In this document: one piece after another, positions 1 to 9,993 of the stretch
Layout of the letters: each line of letters starts with the position of its first letter
Numbering within the stretch: position 1 is the stretch's first letter
NCBI RefSeq assembly: GCF_009911595.1
Contig: NZ_QWKG01000016.1
Span: 1-64,000, forward strand
Reading direction: 5' to 3'
Length of the DNA: 64,000 nucleotides
Origin: Colidextribacter sp. OB.20
Lineage (GTDB): Bacteria > Bacillota > Clostridia > Oscillospirales > Oscillospiraceae
Notes under the pieces: generated by a model
Database searches by the model: none
What the model was told of the DNA's origin: nothing
Seen by the model: the letters and a program-made list of their open reading frames with translations, nothing else
Position numbers and translations under genes: made by a program

Positions 1-81
1 AATAGGTGTTTAACCACAATGCCTAAAATAATATTAGGCGAAAACATCGTTTAACATACAACTTCCAGTTTATCGGGTAAA

Positions 82-108
82 GGCATAGGCCAAGCCGCTT
101 TTGGAATA
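82..108 (+). repeat. 27-bp direct repeat, copy 1 (pairs with 1134-1160)
   Basis: The stretch beginning GGCATAGGCCAAGCC and ending GAATA recurs at 1134-1160 with one inserted base and one or two changes. The two copies bracket the two AT-rich immunity-type genes. I see nothing else supportable in bases 1-162 apart from the ribosome site of the first gene; an upstream coding region may end at the TAA at 52-54, but too little is present to say. Confidence 0.7.
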
Positions 109-162
109 AAGGACAGGCCTCTCCGTTAAAAGGCTTTATGAGGTTGAGAGGAGGCAGCTGCT

Positions 163-663
163 ATGGATGAGCTGATAAAGAAGTATGTGCATCAAAATTG
201 GGATGATATATCCGAGTACCGGGATGAAAAATACTATTTTGTGCAAGCTTCTGATGATGTAGAAAAGATTTTTTCAGAAGTGCAGTACCAATTAGAGGCA
301 GAAATCCCCGAAGAGCTGAAATCGTTTTATAAAAGCTGTGGATGTGGCTTTCTTTGGTTTAACCTGAAACAAAAGAAGGGACTTTACAGAGTCCTCTCGC
401 CGGAAGAAATCTTGGATTTATATTTTGAGCCGGATCAGGAAGAAATTCCGGATGATTTTATCACCTACCGCCAAAATGCCTGGGAGAATCTGGAGAATAA
501 CAAGCTTTTGGCCTTTTGCCTCTTTGGGGAAGAGGACAGCCTGCTCTATATCGGCGTTGAAGATGGCGCCATATATTACCTTTCGCCTGCCCGCAAAATA
601 GCAGATTCTCTTTCCAATTTTTTAGAGTTATTAGATCAAGAGGTTGACTATTTTATAAAATGA
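163..663 (+). CDS. SMI1/KNR4 (SUKH) family immunity-type protein
   Basis: A 166-residue acidic cytosolic protein. The hydrophobic-aromatic stretch near residues 47-67 (IPEELKSFYKSCG, then FLWFNL), a central segment that sets up a loop, and a C-terminal DSLSNFLELL helix fit the SUKH/SMI1-KNR4 fold. In bacteria such proteins are usually antitoxins for contact-dependent or polymorphic nuclease toxins. No toxin gene is visible here, so the cognate is unknown. The start is fixed by GAGGAGG about 10 bases upstream of the ATG. The gene is much more AT-rich than the rest of the window and is followed by a second immunity-like gene, which points to transfer. Function beyond the family is inferred. Confidence 0.65.
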   Translation: MDELIKKYVHQNWDDISEYRDEKYYFVQASDDVEKIFSEVQYQLEAEIPEELKSFYKSCGCGFLWFNLKQKKGLYRVLSPEEILDLYFEPDQEEIPDDFITYRQNAWENLENNKLLAFCLFGEEDSLLYIGVEDGAIYYLSPARKIADSLSNFLELLDQEVDYFIK

Positions 664-720
664 TAGTTACAGGTTAAAAGTGCGGACGAAGTATACTTAA
701 AAAAATTTGAGGTGTTGGAC

Positions 721-1119
721 ATGAAAAGAACAACTATTAACCATTTTTTAGGTAAAAACACGTGTGAAACGATAGATGATGTGCAGAGAACACTTGACCA
801 ATCTGTCGATGGAGTGAATGAGTTTTTTATTAGACAGGAACATACTATGTATCCACATTTAATAGTTTTGATAAATGGATTATACGCATATGTGACCTGT
901 GTTCCAACTGAGGAGGCCGCCGGTACACAAGCCTTTTCAGATGAGTCGGAAACAGATTTAGACCCGGACGGTATCAGTATTTTTTATACAAACACCCCTT
1001 CTGAGGAGATAGAGATTTATAACGATTATGTGATTTCTAAAGATTTGGCAGTACAGGTTGTGAAAGAGTTTGTGGAAACTGGAAGGCTGTCAAGCTGCGT
1101 TGAGTGGGAGGAGCTGTAA
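721..1119 (+). CDS. Imm1-like putative immunity protein
   Basis: A 132-residue protein without signal peptide or membrane segment. The C-terminal pattern (helix DLAVQVVKEFVETG, then a short strand ending in VEWEEL) resembles the Imm1 immunity family, whose members end in a G..P..V.W-type motif; the match is by eye and weak. The start is taken at ATG 721 because TGAGGTG lies about 7 bases upstream; an in-frame GTG at 712 overlaps that ribosome site. It lies 57 bases after the SUKH gene, probably in one transcript, shares its low GC content and is followed directly by the second copy of the 27-bp repeat. It could instead be an unrelated orphan. Confidence 0.5.
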   Translation: MKRTTINHFLGKNTCETIDDVQRTLDQSVDGVNEFFIRQEHTMYPHLIVLINGLYAYVTCVPTEEAAGTQAFSDESETDLDPDGISIFYTNTPSEEIEIYNDYVISKDLAVQVVKEFVETGRLSSCVEWEEL

Positions 1120-1133
1120 GTAGCTCCTGATGG

Positions 1134-1160
1134 GGCATAGGCCAAGCCCGCTTTAGAATA
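1134..1160 (+). repeat. 27-bp direct repeat, copy 2
   Basis: Near-identical to 82-108. It starts 14 bases after the stop of the second immunity-like gene. The pair looks like the scar of cassette recombination or duplication. Host-like GC-rich sequence begins immediately to the right. Confidence 0.7.
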
Positions 1161-1188
1161 TCCTTACCTTATAATAGGGGGTGAGGAT

Positions 1189-1908
1189 ATGGGGCCATGG
1201 CGGCGGGAGCTTGTCCGGTGTATGCGCGGGCCGATGAGACGCCGGAGGCCGGTTTGGACGGGCCCCGGACCTGCGTTGAGAATCCCTCCGGCTGTCCTCA
1301 CCCTGGCTGTGGCGCTGGTGGTAGCGGGAACTGTGATTGCCCTGTTGGAGGCCAAGCTGCGCCCGGTGGTGGCGGAGCTGGCCGCCGCCCAGGCTCAGAA
1401 CACCATGACCGCGGTGGTGGAAAACACTGTCTCCGCCGACCTGGCCGCCCGGCAGGTCAGCTATGGCGACTTTGTCGCCATCCAGCGGGATGGGGGAGGG
1501 GCCATCACCGCCCTGACCACCGATATGGCAAAAATGAACCTGCTCCGGGCGGAGCTCACTGCCTCCATTCTGGATGCCCTGGAAGAGGTGGACGTATCCA
1601 TCATTCAGGTTCCTCTGGGAAGCCTCTTCGACCTGGAGCCTCTGTGGGCCAAGGGCCCCACGCTGAAGGTTCAGGCTATGACGGTGGGGACAGTACGGGC
1701 GGAGTTCGACAGCCAGCTCACTTCCGCAGGGGTCAATCAGACCCTGCACCGCATCTGGATGGAGGTGGACGTGCCCATAACCCTGCTGCTTCCCGGCGGG
1801 GCGGTGGAGACTTCTCTCCACACCCGGCTGTGTGTGGCCGAGACAGTGATCGTGGGGCAGGTGCCCGACACCTATTTACAGGTAGGGGACGGGGCCGTCA
1901 AATCATAG
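1189..1908 (+). CDS. yunB: Sporulation protein YunB
   Basis: A 239-residue protein of usual YunB length. A basic N-terminus is followed by one membrane segment (about residues 33-52), then an extracytoplasmic domain with the family blocks: NTVSADLAARQVSYGDFV, a DMAKMNLLRAEL block, an IPLGSLF-like block (here VPLGSLFDLEPL), and a V-rich C-terminal part. In Bacillus, yunB is a mother-cell (sigma-E) gene needed for normal spore formation; its biochemical role is not known. The ATG is preceded by GGGGGTGAGG. It starts the plus-strand run of host-like GC-rich genes. Its presence supports a spore-former. Confidence 0.85.
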   Translation: MGPWRRELVRCMRGPMRRRRPVWTGPGPALRIPPAVLTLAVALVVAGTVIALLEAKLRPVVAELAAAQAQNTMTAVVENTVSADLAARQVSYGDFVAIQRDGGGAITALTTDMAKMNLLRAELTASILDALEEVDVSIIQVPLGSLFDLEPLWAKGPTLKVQAMTVGTVRAEFDSQLTSAGVNQTLHRIWMEVDVPITLLLPGGAVETSLHTRLCVAETVIVGQVPDTYLQVGDGAVKS

Positions 1909-1924
1909 AAAAGGACTTATACTA

Positions 1925-4553
<2,629 letters not shown>

Positions 4554-4575
4554 AAGAGAGAAGGGGAGAGGCGCC

Positions 4576-5517
4576 ATGAAAAAGGGCTATCTCTATATTG
4601 CCGTGGCGGTGGTGATGTTCACCTCCTTCGAGGTGGCGCTGAAGTTTATCGCCGGGCAGATCAACCCAATCCAGCTGACTCTGTGCCGGTTTACTATCGG
4701 CTTTGGGTTCCTGCTGCCGGTGGCTCTGCGCAGTCTGAAAAAGCGGGGGGAATTTCTGGACGCCGGAAGCATGGCCTATTTCGCTCTGCTGGGGCTGACG
4801 GGCATCGCACTGTGTATGCCCATTCTTCAGATGGCGGTGAACTACACCGGCTCCTCGGTGTCGGCGCTGATGTTCAGCTGTAACCCGGTTTTTGTGGCGT
4901 TTTTGGCCTTCTTTCTGCTAAAGGAGCCCATTAAACCCCGGCATATCGCCGCTCTGTCCCTGGAGATTATTGGCACAGTGGTGATTATCAGCCCCTGGAA
5001 CACGAAGCTGAACATGACGGGTGTGCTGCTGGCCCTGCTGTCCACCGTGATGTTTTCTATGTATGGGGTTATGGGCAAGAAAAAGGTGGCCCAGTTTGGC
5101 GGGGCGGTGGTCACCTGCTTCAGCTTTCTGTTTGGAAGCCTGATTGTGCTGGCGTTTATCCTGATTTCCCATATCCCGGCGGTGGCGCAGATGTTCCAGG
5201 GCATTGGGCTGGACAGCTTCGCCAACATCCCCGTTTTCGCCGGCTACACCCTGGAAAATCTGCCCTATGTCCTCTTTGTGTCAGTGGGCGTGGCAGGAAT
5301 CGGCTTCTGCGCTTACTTTTTGGCTATGGAGTACCAGCCCGCCAGTGTGGTCTCCCTGGTCTATTTCTTCAAGCCAGCCCTGTCGCCGGTGCTGGCCTGG
5401 GCGGTCCACGGGGAGGAGATTTCCCTCAATATGCTCGCCGGCGTGCTGCTCATCGTGGCCGGCTCCCTGTGTGCCATCATCCCGGGAATTATTGAGGCAA
5501 AGGGGATAAAAGCTTAA
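4576..5517 (+). CDS. EamA/DMT-family transporter (first of two)
   Basis: A 313-residue inner-membrane protein with about ten transmembrane helices arranged as two EamA repeats. The repeats show as SGxSVSALMFSCNPVFVAFLAFFLLKEP in the first half and ASVVSLVYFFKPALSPVLAWAVHGE in the second. Members export amino acids, nucleotides or other metabolites; the substrate cannot be read from sequence. It follows ligA by 22 bases with a ribosome site AAGGGGAGAG, so it may be expressed from the same transcript. The protein at 11715-12569 is a separate member, not a close duplicate. Confidence 0.85.
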   Translation: MKKGYLYIAVAVVMFTSFEVALKFIAGQINPIQLTLCRFTIGFGFLLPVALRSLKKRGEFLDAGSMAYFALLGLTGIALCMPILQMAVNYTGSSVSALMFSCNPVFVAFLAFFLLKEPIKPRHIAALSLEIIGTVVIISPWNTKLNMTGVLLALLSTVMFSMYGVMGKKKVAQFGGAVVTCFSFLFGSLIVLAFILISHIPAVAQMFQGIGLDSFANIPVFAGYTLENLPYVLFVSVGVAGIGFCAYFLAMEYQPASVVSLVYFFKPALSPVLAWAVHGEEISLNMLAGVLLIVAGSLCAIIPGIIEAKGIKA

Positions 5518-5525
5518 TAATTCTC

Positions 5526-5556
5526 TTGACTTAAAGTACCCTTTATGTGGTATAGT
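5526..5556 (+). promoter_or_regulatory. MerR-type promoter/operator: 19-bp spacer with central dyad
   Basis: TTGACT at 5526-5531 and TATAGT at 5551-5556 are separated by 19 bp, 2 bp longer than optimal. A dyad, ACTTAAAG (5529-5536) and CTTTATGT (5541-5548), 7 of 8 pairs matching, lies between them. Long spacer plus a spacer-centred dyad is the hallmark of promoters twisted open by MerR-family activators. No MerR gene is in the window, so the regulator would act in trans. Confidence 0.6.
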
Positions 5557-5587
5557 TCCAATACATTACTTAAAAGGAGAGAAATCT

Positions 5588-6718
5588 ATGGAGCGCGCAA
5601 AGGTTTATTTCACTGACTTTCACACCCAGGCTTTTGGAGACGGCCTGCCCACCAAGCTGAAAAAGCTGATTAAAAAGGCGGGCATCCAGAATCTGGACCT
5701 GGACGGCAAGTTTGTAGCCATTAAGATGCACTTCGGCGAGCTGGGCAACATCAGCTACCTTCGGCCTAACTACGCCCGGGCGGTAGTGGATGTAGTCAAG
5801 GAGCTGGGGGGCAAGCCCTTTCTCACCGACTGCAACACCATGTATCCCGGCTCCCGAAAAAATGCCCTGGAGCACCTGGAGTGTGCATGGCAGAATGGCT
5901 TTACACCCCTTACAGTGGGCTGTCCCATCCTGATTGGCGATGGCCTGAAGGGCACCGACGACGTGGAGGTCCCGGTGGCGGGCGGCGAGTATGTGAAGCA
6001 GGCCAAAATTGGCCGGGCGATTATGGACGCCGACGTATTTATCAGCCTGACCCACTTTAAAGGCCATGAGATGACCGGCTTCGGGGGCACCATCAAGAAC
6101 ATCGGTATGGGCTGCGGCTCTCGGGCGGGGAAAAAGGAGCAGCACGCCAGCGGCAAGCCCAAAATCAGCGCTGACGCCTGCCGGGGCTGCCGGCGCTGCC
6201 AGAAGGAGTGCGCCAACAGCGGTTTGGTCTTTGATGAGCAGACCCTAAAAATGCACGTGGATGAGGCCCACTGTGTAGGCTGCGGCCGCTGCCTGGGGGC
6301 CTGCAACTTTGACGCCATTTATTTTACCAATGACAATGCCCAGGCGGCTCTGAACTGCCGCATGGCGGAGTACACCAAGGCGGTGGTGGACGGCCGGCCC
6401 CAGTTCCACATCTCCCTGATTGTGGACGTGTCCCCCAACTGCGACTGCCACGGGGAGAACGACGTGCCCATTCTGCCCAACATCGGCATGTTCGTCTCCA
6501 CCGACCCGCTGGCCCTGGACCAGGCCTGCGCGGACGCCTGCCTGGCCGCCGACCCTATCCCAGGCAGTCAGCTGGCCCGGCATCTGGCCGACCCGGAGTT
6601 CCACGACCACCACGACCACTTTATCAACTCCACCCCGGAGTCGGAGTGGCGCAGCTGTCTGGAGCACGCCGAGAAGATTGGCCTGGGCTCCCGGGAGTAT
6701 GAGTTAATTGAGATGTAA
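5588..6718 (+). CDS. DUF362 protein with two [4Fe-4S] ferredoxin motifs
   Basis: A 376-residue cytosolic protein. The N-terminal DUF362 part carries KMHFGE, FLTDCNT and LTHFKGH blocks. Then come two classic ferredoxin clusters: Cys198/201/204/208 (CRGCRRCQKEC) and Cys229/232/235/239 (CVGCGRCLGAC). The C-terminal part includes SPNCDCHGENDVPILPNIGMFVS and a His-rich HDHHDHF patch. Members are taken to be electron-transfer or maturation proteins in anaerobes; the reaction is unknown. Ribosome site AAGGAGA precedes ATG 5588. The promoter has MerR-type geometry, so expression is probably induced by a redox, metal or xenobiotic signal (inference). Confidence 0.85.
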   Translation: MERAKVYFTDFHTQAFGDGLPTKLKKLIKKAGIQNLDLDGKFVAIKMHFGELGNISYLRPNYARAVVDVVKELGGKPFLTDCNTMYPGSRKNALEHLECAWQNGFTPLTVGCPILIGDGLKGTDDVEVPVAGGEYVKQAKIGRAIMDADVFISLTHFKGHEMTGFGGTIKNIGMGCGSRAGKKEQHASGKPKISADACRGCRRCQKECANSGLVFDEQTLKMHVDEAHCVGCGRCLGACNFDAIYFTNDNAQAALNCRMAEYTKAVVDGRPQFHISLIVDVSPNCDCHGENDVPILPNIGMFVSTDPLALDQACADACLAADPIPGSQLARHLADPEFHDHHDHFINSTPESEWRSCLEHAEKIGLGSREYELIEM

Positions 6719-6732
6719 AGGGGTGTCCCCCG

Positions 6733-7398
6733 ATGGAATCGTTGGAGGAGAAGGTAAAGCAGGCCCTTGCCCAATGCGGCTGGAACGGTTCCAAGCGCCA
6801 GGAGGGGGTTGAAGCTTTGGAGCTGATGGATTTGTTCGGCCTCTACCTGTTTCCCGCCGCCCGTATCTTCGTGGAGCAGTTCGGCGGAATGTGGATGAAG
6901 GGTGGGTTTTTGCCGCCAAGGTCAGATAGGAAAAAAACATTGACCTTGATTGGATGGCGAACGCCGGACCATGAGCTTGCATACTGTGAGTCCTGGTTTC
7001 TCCCAACCGTGGAAGTGATCCAGCTCCAGCGGAAGGAACTGCTTTTAGCGATTGGCAACGTAGATCACGGAGACCGGTATTGGAGCTCTGAGATTATCTA
7101 CTGGAGCGAAAACGGGAAGGTCTATGGGGAAACAGAAGGCCAGTTTGAGGAGATCGCCCCCAATTTGTTCGATTTTTTTGCACAGTTCTTCGGATTAAAA
7201 GAGGAATACCGGCCCTACTTGGACTGGAATCCGGACAAAAATTATGAGGATTACAACCTGTCTGACAAAATTGAGGCGGAGATGAATCAAGGAACCTATG
7301 TCTCTTACGCCCAGAAGCGCTTTGCCAAAAACGGCGGCGTGCCGAATCCTGCCCAGTCCAAGGATGCCTTTACTCAGTGGATGCTCTCCATGGGATAA
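6733..7398 (+). CDS. SUKH-3-like immunity-type protein
   Basis: A 221-residue acidic protein without membrane segments. The pattern LAQCGWNGSKRQ near the N-terminus, followed by a helix and VEQFGGMW, matches the SUKH-3 immunity domain (GW..GR.., then F..FGGL). The C-terminal part (from about residue 155) is not recognised. It follows the DUF362 gene by only 14 bases, so it may be co-transcribed. No toxin gene is near. Together with the genes at 163 and 721 it makes three immunity-type genes in 7.4 kb, with no toxin. Family call moderate; cognate toxin unknown. Confidence 0.6.
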   Translation: MESLEEKVKQALAQCGWNGSKRQEGVEALELMDLFGLYLFPAARIFVEQFGGMWMKGGFLPPRSDRKKTLTLIGWRTPDHELAYCESWFLPTVEVIQLQRKELLLAIGNVDHGDRYWSSEIIYWSENGKVYGETEGQFEEIAPNLFDFFAQFFGLKEEYRPYLDWNPDKNYEDYNLSDKIEAEMNQGTYVSYAQKRFAKNGGVPNPAQSKDAFTQWMLSMG

Positions 7399-7403
7399 CA
7401 GCA

Positions 7404-7430
7404 AGCCCCTCCGGCCAAGCCGGAGGGGCT
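7404..7430. terminator. Bidirectional terminator hairpin
   Basis: A perfect 12-bp stem (AGCCCCTCCGGC / GCCGGAGGGGCT) with a 3-base loop lies between the convergent genes ending at 7398 (plus) and 7438 (minus). There is no strong T tract on either side, but stem strength and position support a shared terminator. Confidence 0.65.
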
Positions 7431-7437
7431 GCTCATT

Positions 7438-7803
7438 TCACTCATCTTTTCCGCTGTTTTCATCAGAAAACGTATTTTTCAGCAGCAGGTCGATCATAAA
7501 GACCGACACACAGAACAGCATCATCTGTCCAACGATGAGCCACATCCAGAAGGTGGAATAGTTCTCCTTAAAAAGTACCATCAAAAAGGCGCTGGCCCCG
7601 CCGCTGATGATCCCGGTGCGGGCCCACAGCCTGGCGCAGTGGCGGTGGGCCGCCGCCCAGGCCTCAGGGTCCTTCCGGGTCAGCTCTGTGCTGTAGGCCA
7701 GGCCCTTGGACTGGTAGGGGGGAGGGGAAATTTTCCACATCAGCCCCACAATCACCATGGCCGCCGGGGCCAGCATGACGACGGCAAAATAAAATGGATA
7801 CAT
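7438..7803 (-). CDS. SdpI-like small membrane protein
   Basis: A 121-residue protein with three hydrophobic segments (about residues 3-24, 63-81 and 86-108). Between the first two it carries YSTELTRKDPEAWAAAHR, resembling the R..S..S.E.W..AN motif of the SdpI C-terminal domain family. SdpI gives Bacillus immunity to the SdpC killing toxin; most homologues are uncharacterised. The start is 15 bases after the recombinase stop, so it is likely the downstream gene of a two-gene unit. Weak family call; a simple conserved membrane protein is the alternative. Confidence 0.5.
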   Translation of the reverse strand: MYPFYFAVVMLAPAAMVIVGLMWKISPPPYQSKGLAYSTELTRKDPEAWAAAHRHCARLWARTGIISGGASAFLMVLFKENYSTFWMWLIVGQMMLFCVSVFMIDLLLKNTFSDENSGKDE

Positions 7804-7818
7804 GATAAAACCTCGCTT

Positions 7819-8808
7819 TTACTCGGATTTTTCCTCTTTTTTCGGCTTTTTTCGGGCGCCTCCCAGCGGGTTGGCCCTGGCGGCGGCTCGCAGATCGTCG
7901 TTGTCCACATGGGTGTAGATCTGGGTGGTATTCAGATGGTCGTGGCCCAGCACCTCCTGGAGGGTGCGCACATCCACGCCGTTTTGCAACATCAGGGTGG
8001 CGGCGGTGTGGCGCAGCTTGTGGGAGGAGTACTGGCTGCTGTCCAGCCCAGCGGCGGCCAAGTGCTTCTTCACCAGCTTGTGGACCGCCGCTGTGGAGAT
8101 GCGCCGGCGGTTTTGCAGGGTGACAAACAGGGCGTTTTGATCTACCAGGGTCAAGGTGTCCCGTTCTGTCATCCAGTCCTCCAGCGCCTGCTGGCAGGCG
8201 TCGTTAAGGTACAGCACGCGCTCCTTATTGCCCTTGCCCAGCACCCGCAGCTGGTCTCCTCGAACATCTGTCTTATTTAGTCCCACCAGCTCAGAGATAC
8301 GCAGGCCGCAGTTGAGAAACAGGGTCAGGATACAGTAATCCCGGCTGGCATTTTTGCCGTCCACATTGTCCAAAAGGTCGATGCTTTCTTCCAGATTCAA
8401 GTATTTTGGCAGGGATTTCTTCAAATGAGGAGAGTCCAGGTCCTGGACCGGGTTTGTCTCCAACAGCTTGGCCTTGTTGGTCAGGTACTTGTAAAAAGAC
8501 CGGATGGTAGCGACCTTGCGGGCCCGGGACGTGTTGTTCAGACCTCGGTCCCGGGACAGATAGTTCATATAGGAATAGATGTCTGTCAGGGTGACATCCC
8601 GGACCAGTGAAATGTCCGCATCGGCGATAGAGATATCGTCCAGCGGGGCATCCTTGGAGACCAGATTTTTGCTCTGCTTGAGGAAACGGAAAAAGTTCCG
8701 CAGGTCTAAATAGTATTCATCAACCGTTTTCCGGGAGTGTCCCTGGATGGTCTCGTGGTAGACCAGGAAATCCCGCAAAATGGGCGGGGCTTCGGTGTGG
8801 TAGTCCAT
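7819..8808 (-). CDS. Tyrosine recombinase, XerC/XerD type
   Basis: A 329-residue site-specific recombinase. The N-terminal SAM-like core-binding domain (about residues 8-112) includes GHSRKTVDEY; the catalytic domain follows. All active-site residues are visible: Arg170 (GLRISEL), Lys192 (GKGNKER), His263 and Arg266 (HKLRH), His289 (LGH) and nucleophile Tyr298 (TQIYTH). The C-terminus is a basic/acidic tail. There is no phage or transposon context, so a housekeeping Xer that resolves chromosome dimers is most likely; an integron-type role is less likely. A 28-bp dif-like dyad lies about 44 bases upstream. XerC versus XerD cannot be decided. Confidence 0.85.
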   Translation of the reverse strand: MDYHTEAPPILRDFLVYHETIQGHSRKTVDEYYLDLRNFFRFLKQSKNLVSKDAPLDDISIADADISLVRDVTLTDIYSYMNYLSRDRGLNNTSRARKVATIRSFYKYLTNKAKLLETNPVQDLDSPHLKKSLPKYLNLEESIDLLDNVDGKNASRDYCILTLFLNCGLRISELVGLNKTDVRGDQLRVLGKGNKERVLYLNDACQQALEDWMTERDTLTLVDQNALFVTLQNRRRISTAAVHKLVKKHLAAAGLDSSQYSSHKLRHTAATLMLQNGVDVRTLQEVLGHDHLNTTQIYTHVDNDDLRAAARANPLGGARKKPKKEEKSE

Positions 8809-8851
8809 AAACGGCTTGCAGTCCTCAAAATAGGGATTCAGCCTCCACTAA

Positions 8852-8879
8852 GGTCAACAAAATTTTTATTTTGTTGACC
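8852..8879. other. dif-like recombination site candidate (11-6-11 dyad)
   Basis: GGTCAACAAAA (8852-8862) and TTTTGTTGACC (8869-8879) are perfect inverted arms separated by the 6-bp spacer TTTTTA. 11-6-11 is the architecture of XerCD target sites, and the right arm shares TT.TGTT.A with the classical XerD arm. The outer bases extend the dyad to 13 bp (8851-8880). It lies just upstream of the recombinase and at the point where gene direction and base skew turn over. A transcription-factor operator is the main alternative; no T tract follows the hairpin, so a terminator is unlikely. Confidence 0.5.
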
Positions 8880-8964
8880 TAATAATGTGAATCATTTTGA
8901 GGTACTGCCGTCCCTCCTTTCCTGTCCCTGTTTTGAAGCAGTATAACACGATTCCCAGGCCCGG

Positions 8965-9459
8965 TCAACAGAGCTGAGAATTGAAAAAGCAATCCGCTTC
9001 TGTTCTCGACTTAAAGATCACAATTCTTTTGCTGTCTTGATATTTTTCCAGAAGCTCATGAATCTGCGGCAGCTTCTTTTCGGGAAACTCCATAATCCAC
9101 TGCTTAAATTCCGGGTCAAATTCTGTTTCAATCCAAGGCATGTCCTCCCGGACCTGACCAACGCGGCTCGCCACACTGGTCAGGCAGACCTCCAGAGGCA
9201 GATCCAGCAGAAACACGGTGTCGCAGGCGTTCAGCCTGGCCTCCAGCGTGCGCGGGAAGTTCCCGTCGAGAATCCATTTATCCTGTTTGAGAAGCTCCGC
9301 TATCCGTGTGTCGAACGCTTCCCTCGTGACGGTTGTCCGGTCCGGCTTGTGCCACAGTAAATCCAGATGATAGAGCGGAAGTCCGGTTTTGTCCCGCAGT
9401 CTTCTCGCAAAGGTGCTCTTCCCCGCCCCGGGGCTGCCAATAATAATGACTTTTTGCAT
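8965..9459 (-). CDS. P-loop kinase-like protein (FlaR / topology-modulation family)
   Basis: A 164-residue soluble ATPase. Walker A is GSPGAGKS at about residues 8-15, followed by the family motif LYHLDLLWHKP and WILDGNFPRTLEARL, a lid region and a VFLLDLP strand. The family is annotated as adenylate-kinase-like or 'DNA topology modulation protein FlaR', but the substrate is unknown. The start is set at ATG 9459 because AGGT lies 5-8 bases upstream on this strand; a longer reading to 9489 would overlap the upstream gene. It is 15 bases downstream of the gene at 9474. Confidence 0.75.
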   Translation of the reverse strand: MQKVIIIGSPGAGKSTFARRLRDKTGLPLYHLDLLWHKPDRTTVTREAFDTRIAELLKQDKWILDGNFPRTLEARLNACDTVFLLDLPLEVCLTSVASRVGQVREDMPWIETEFDPEFKQWIMEFPEKKLPQIHELLEKYQDSKRIVIFKSRTEADCFFNSQLC

Positions 9460-9473
9460 AGTACCTCGCACAA

Positions 9474-9932
9474 TTACATCAGAGTACATTTAAAGTCCTC
9501 GTACATCTCAAATACAATTTTTAAAATCTCTTCCAAATCCTCATATGTTCCAAAAACCGGATTTTTGATGCGGTAGTTCACATCAATCAAACGTCTGGAA
9601 TACGTACTCCAGGGAGCGCCAAGAAGCAGGACGCCGTCCTCTTCCACCACCCAGACCAGTTCAACAATGCCATCCCGCAGGATGATGTGGATATTAAACG
9701 TGTATTTTCCGATGTGCTCCTCTTTAATTCTGTAAAATTTTTCTTTGGTGTCAAACCGGGGCAAATATCCTGCCGCCCGGATCATCGCCATCACTTCTTC
9801 CCCATCCATATAAATTAAGCGGTCATCCGGCGGTGTTTTGGCAGCGCTGAAGCGGGCGGATAATTTTTCATACCGCTCAACAAAGTTGATTTTCAGCAAG
9901 GCAGCTTTTATTTTGGGGTTCAATTCAGCCAT
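9474..9932 (-). CDS. Hypothetical protein, 152 aa
   Basis: I do not recognise this gene. It encodes a soluble protein with a mixed alpha/beta look: an N-terminal amphipathic helix, DGEEVMAMIRAAGYLPRF, several strands around IHIILRDGIVELVWVVEEDG, and a C-terminal helix YEDLEEILKIVFEMYEDF. There is no signal peptide, membrane segment or metal motif. GGGGATG upstream supports the ATG. The GC content is lower than most neighbours. Size, acidity and position beside other orphan genes resemble immunity proteins, but no family can be named. Confidence 0.6.
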   Translation of the reverse strand: MAELNPKIKAALLKINFVERYEKLSARFSAAKTPPDDRLIYMDGEEVMAMIRAAGYLPRFDTKEKFYRIKEEHIGKYTFNIHIILRDGIVELVWVVEEDGVLLLGAPWSTYSRRLIDVNYRIKNPVFGTYEDLEEILKIVFEMYEDFKCTLM

Positions 9933-9956
9933 TATATTTCACATCCCCAATAGTTT

Positions 9957-9980
9957 ACGGGGCCCAAACCTGGGCCCCGT
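9957..9980. terminator. Intergenic hairpin
   Basis: A perfect 10-bp stem (ACGGGGCCCA / TGGGCCCCGT) with an AACC loop lies 14 bases after the stop of the 9994 gene on the minus strand. The downstream minus-strand sequence has only a short A/T run, so termination would depend mainly on the very stable stem. Confidence 0.55.
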
Positions 9981-9993
9981 TTCGTCCCTTACA

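Noticed and set aside
1-54. A short reading ending TAA at 52-54 as the tail of an upstream toxin
   Set aside because: Only 17 codons are in the window, with no motif; it cannot be judged.
1153-1821. Long minus-strand reading opposite yunB
   Set aside because: It lies antisense to a recognised gene and is Gly/Arg/Pro-rich as expected of a GC-rich shadow frame.
8851-8880. Terminator reading for the dyad upstream of the recombinase
   Set aside because: No T tract follows on either strand, and it lies upstream, not downstream, of the nearby genes on the minus strand.
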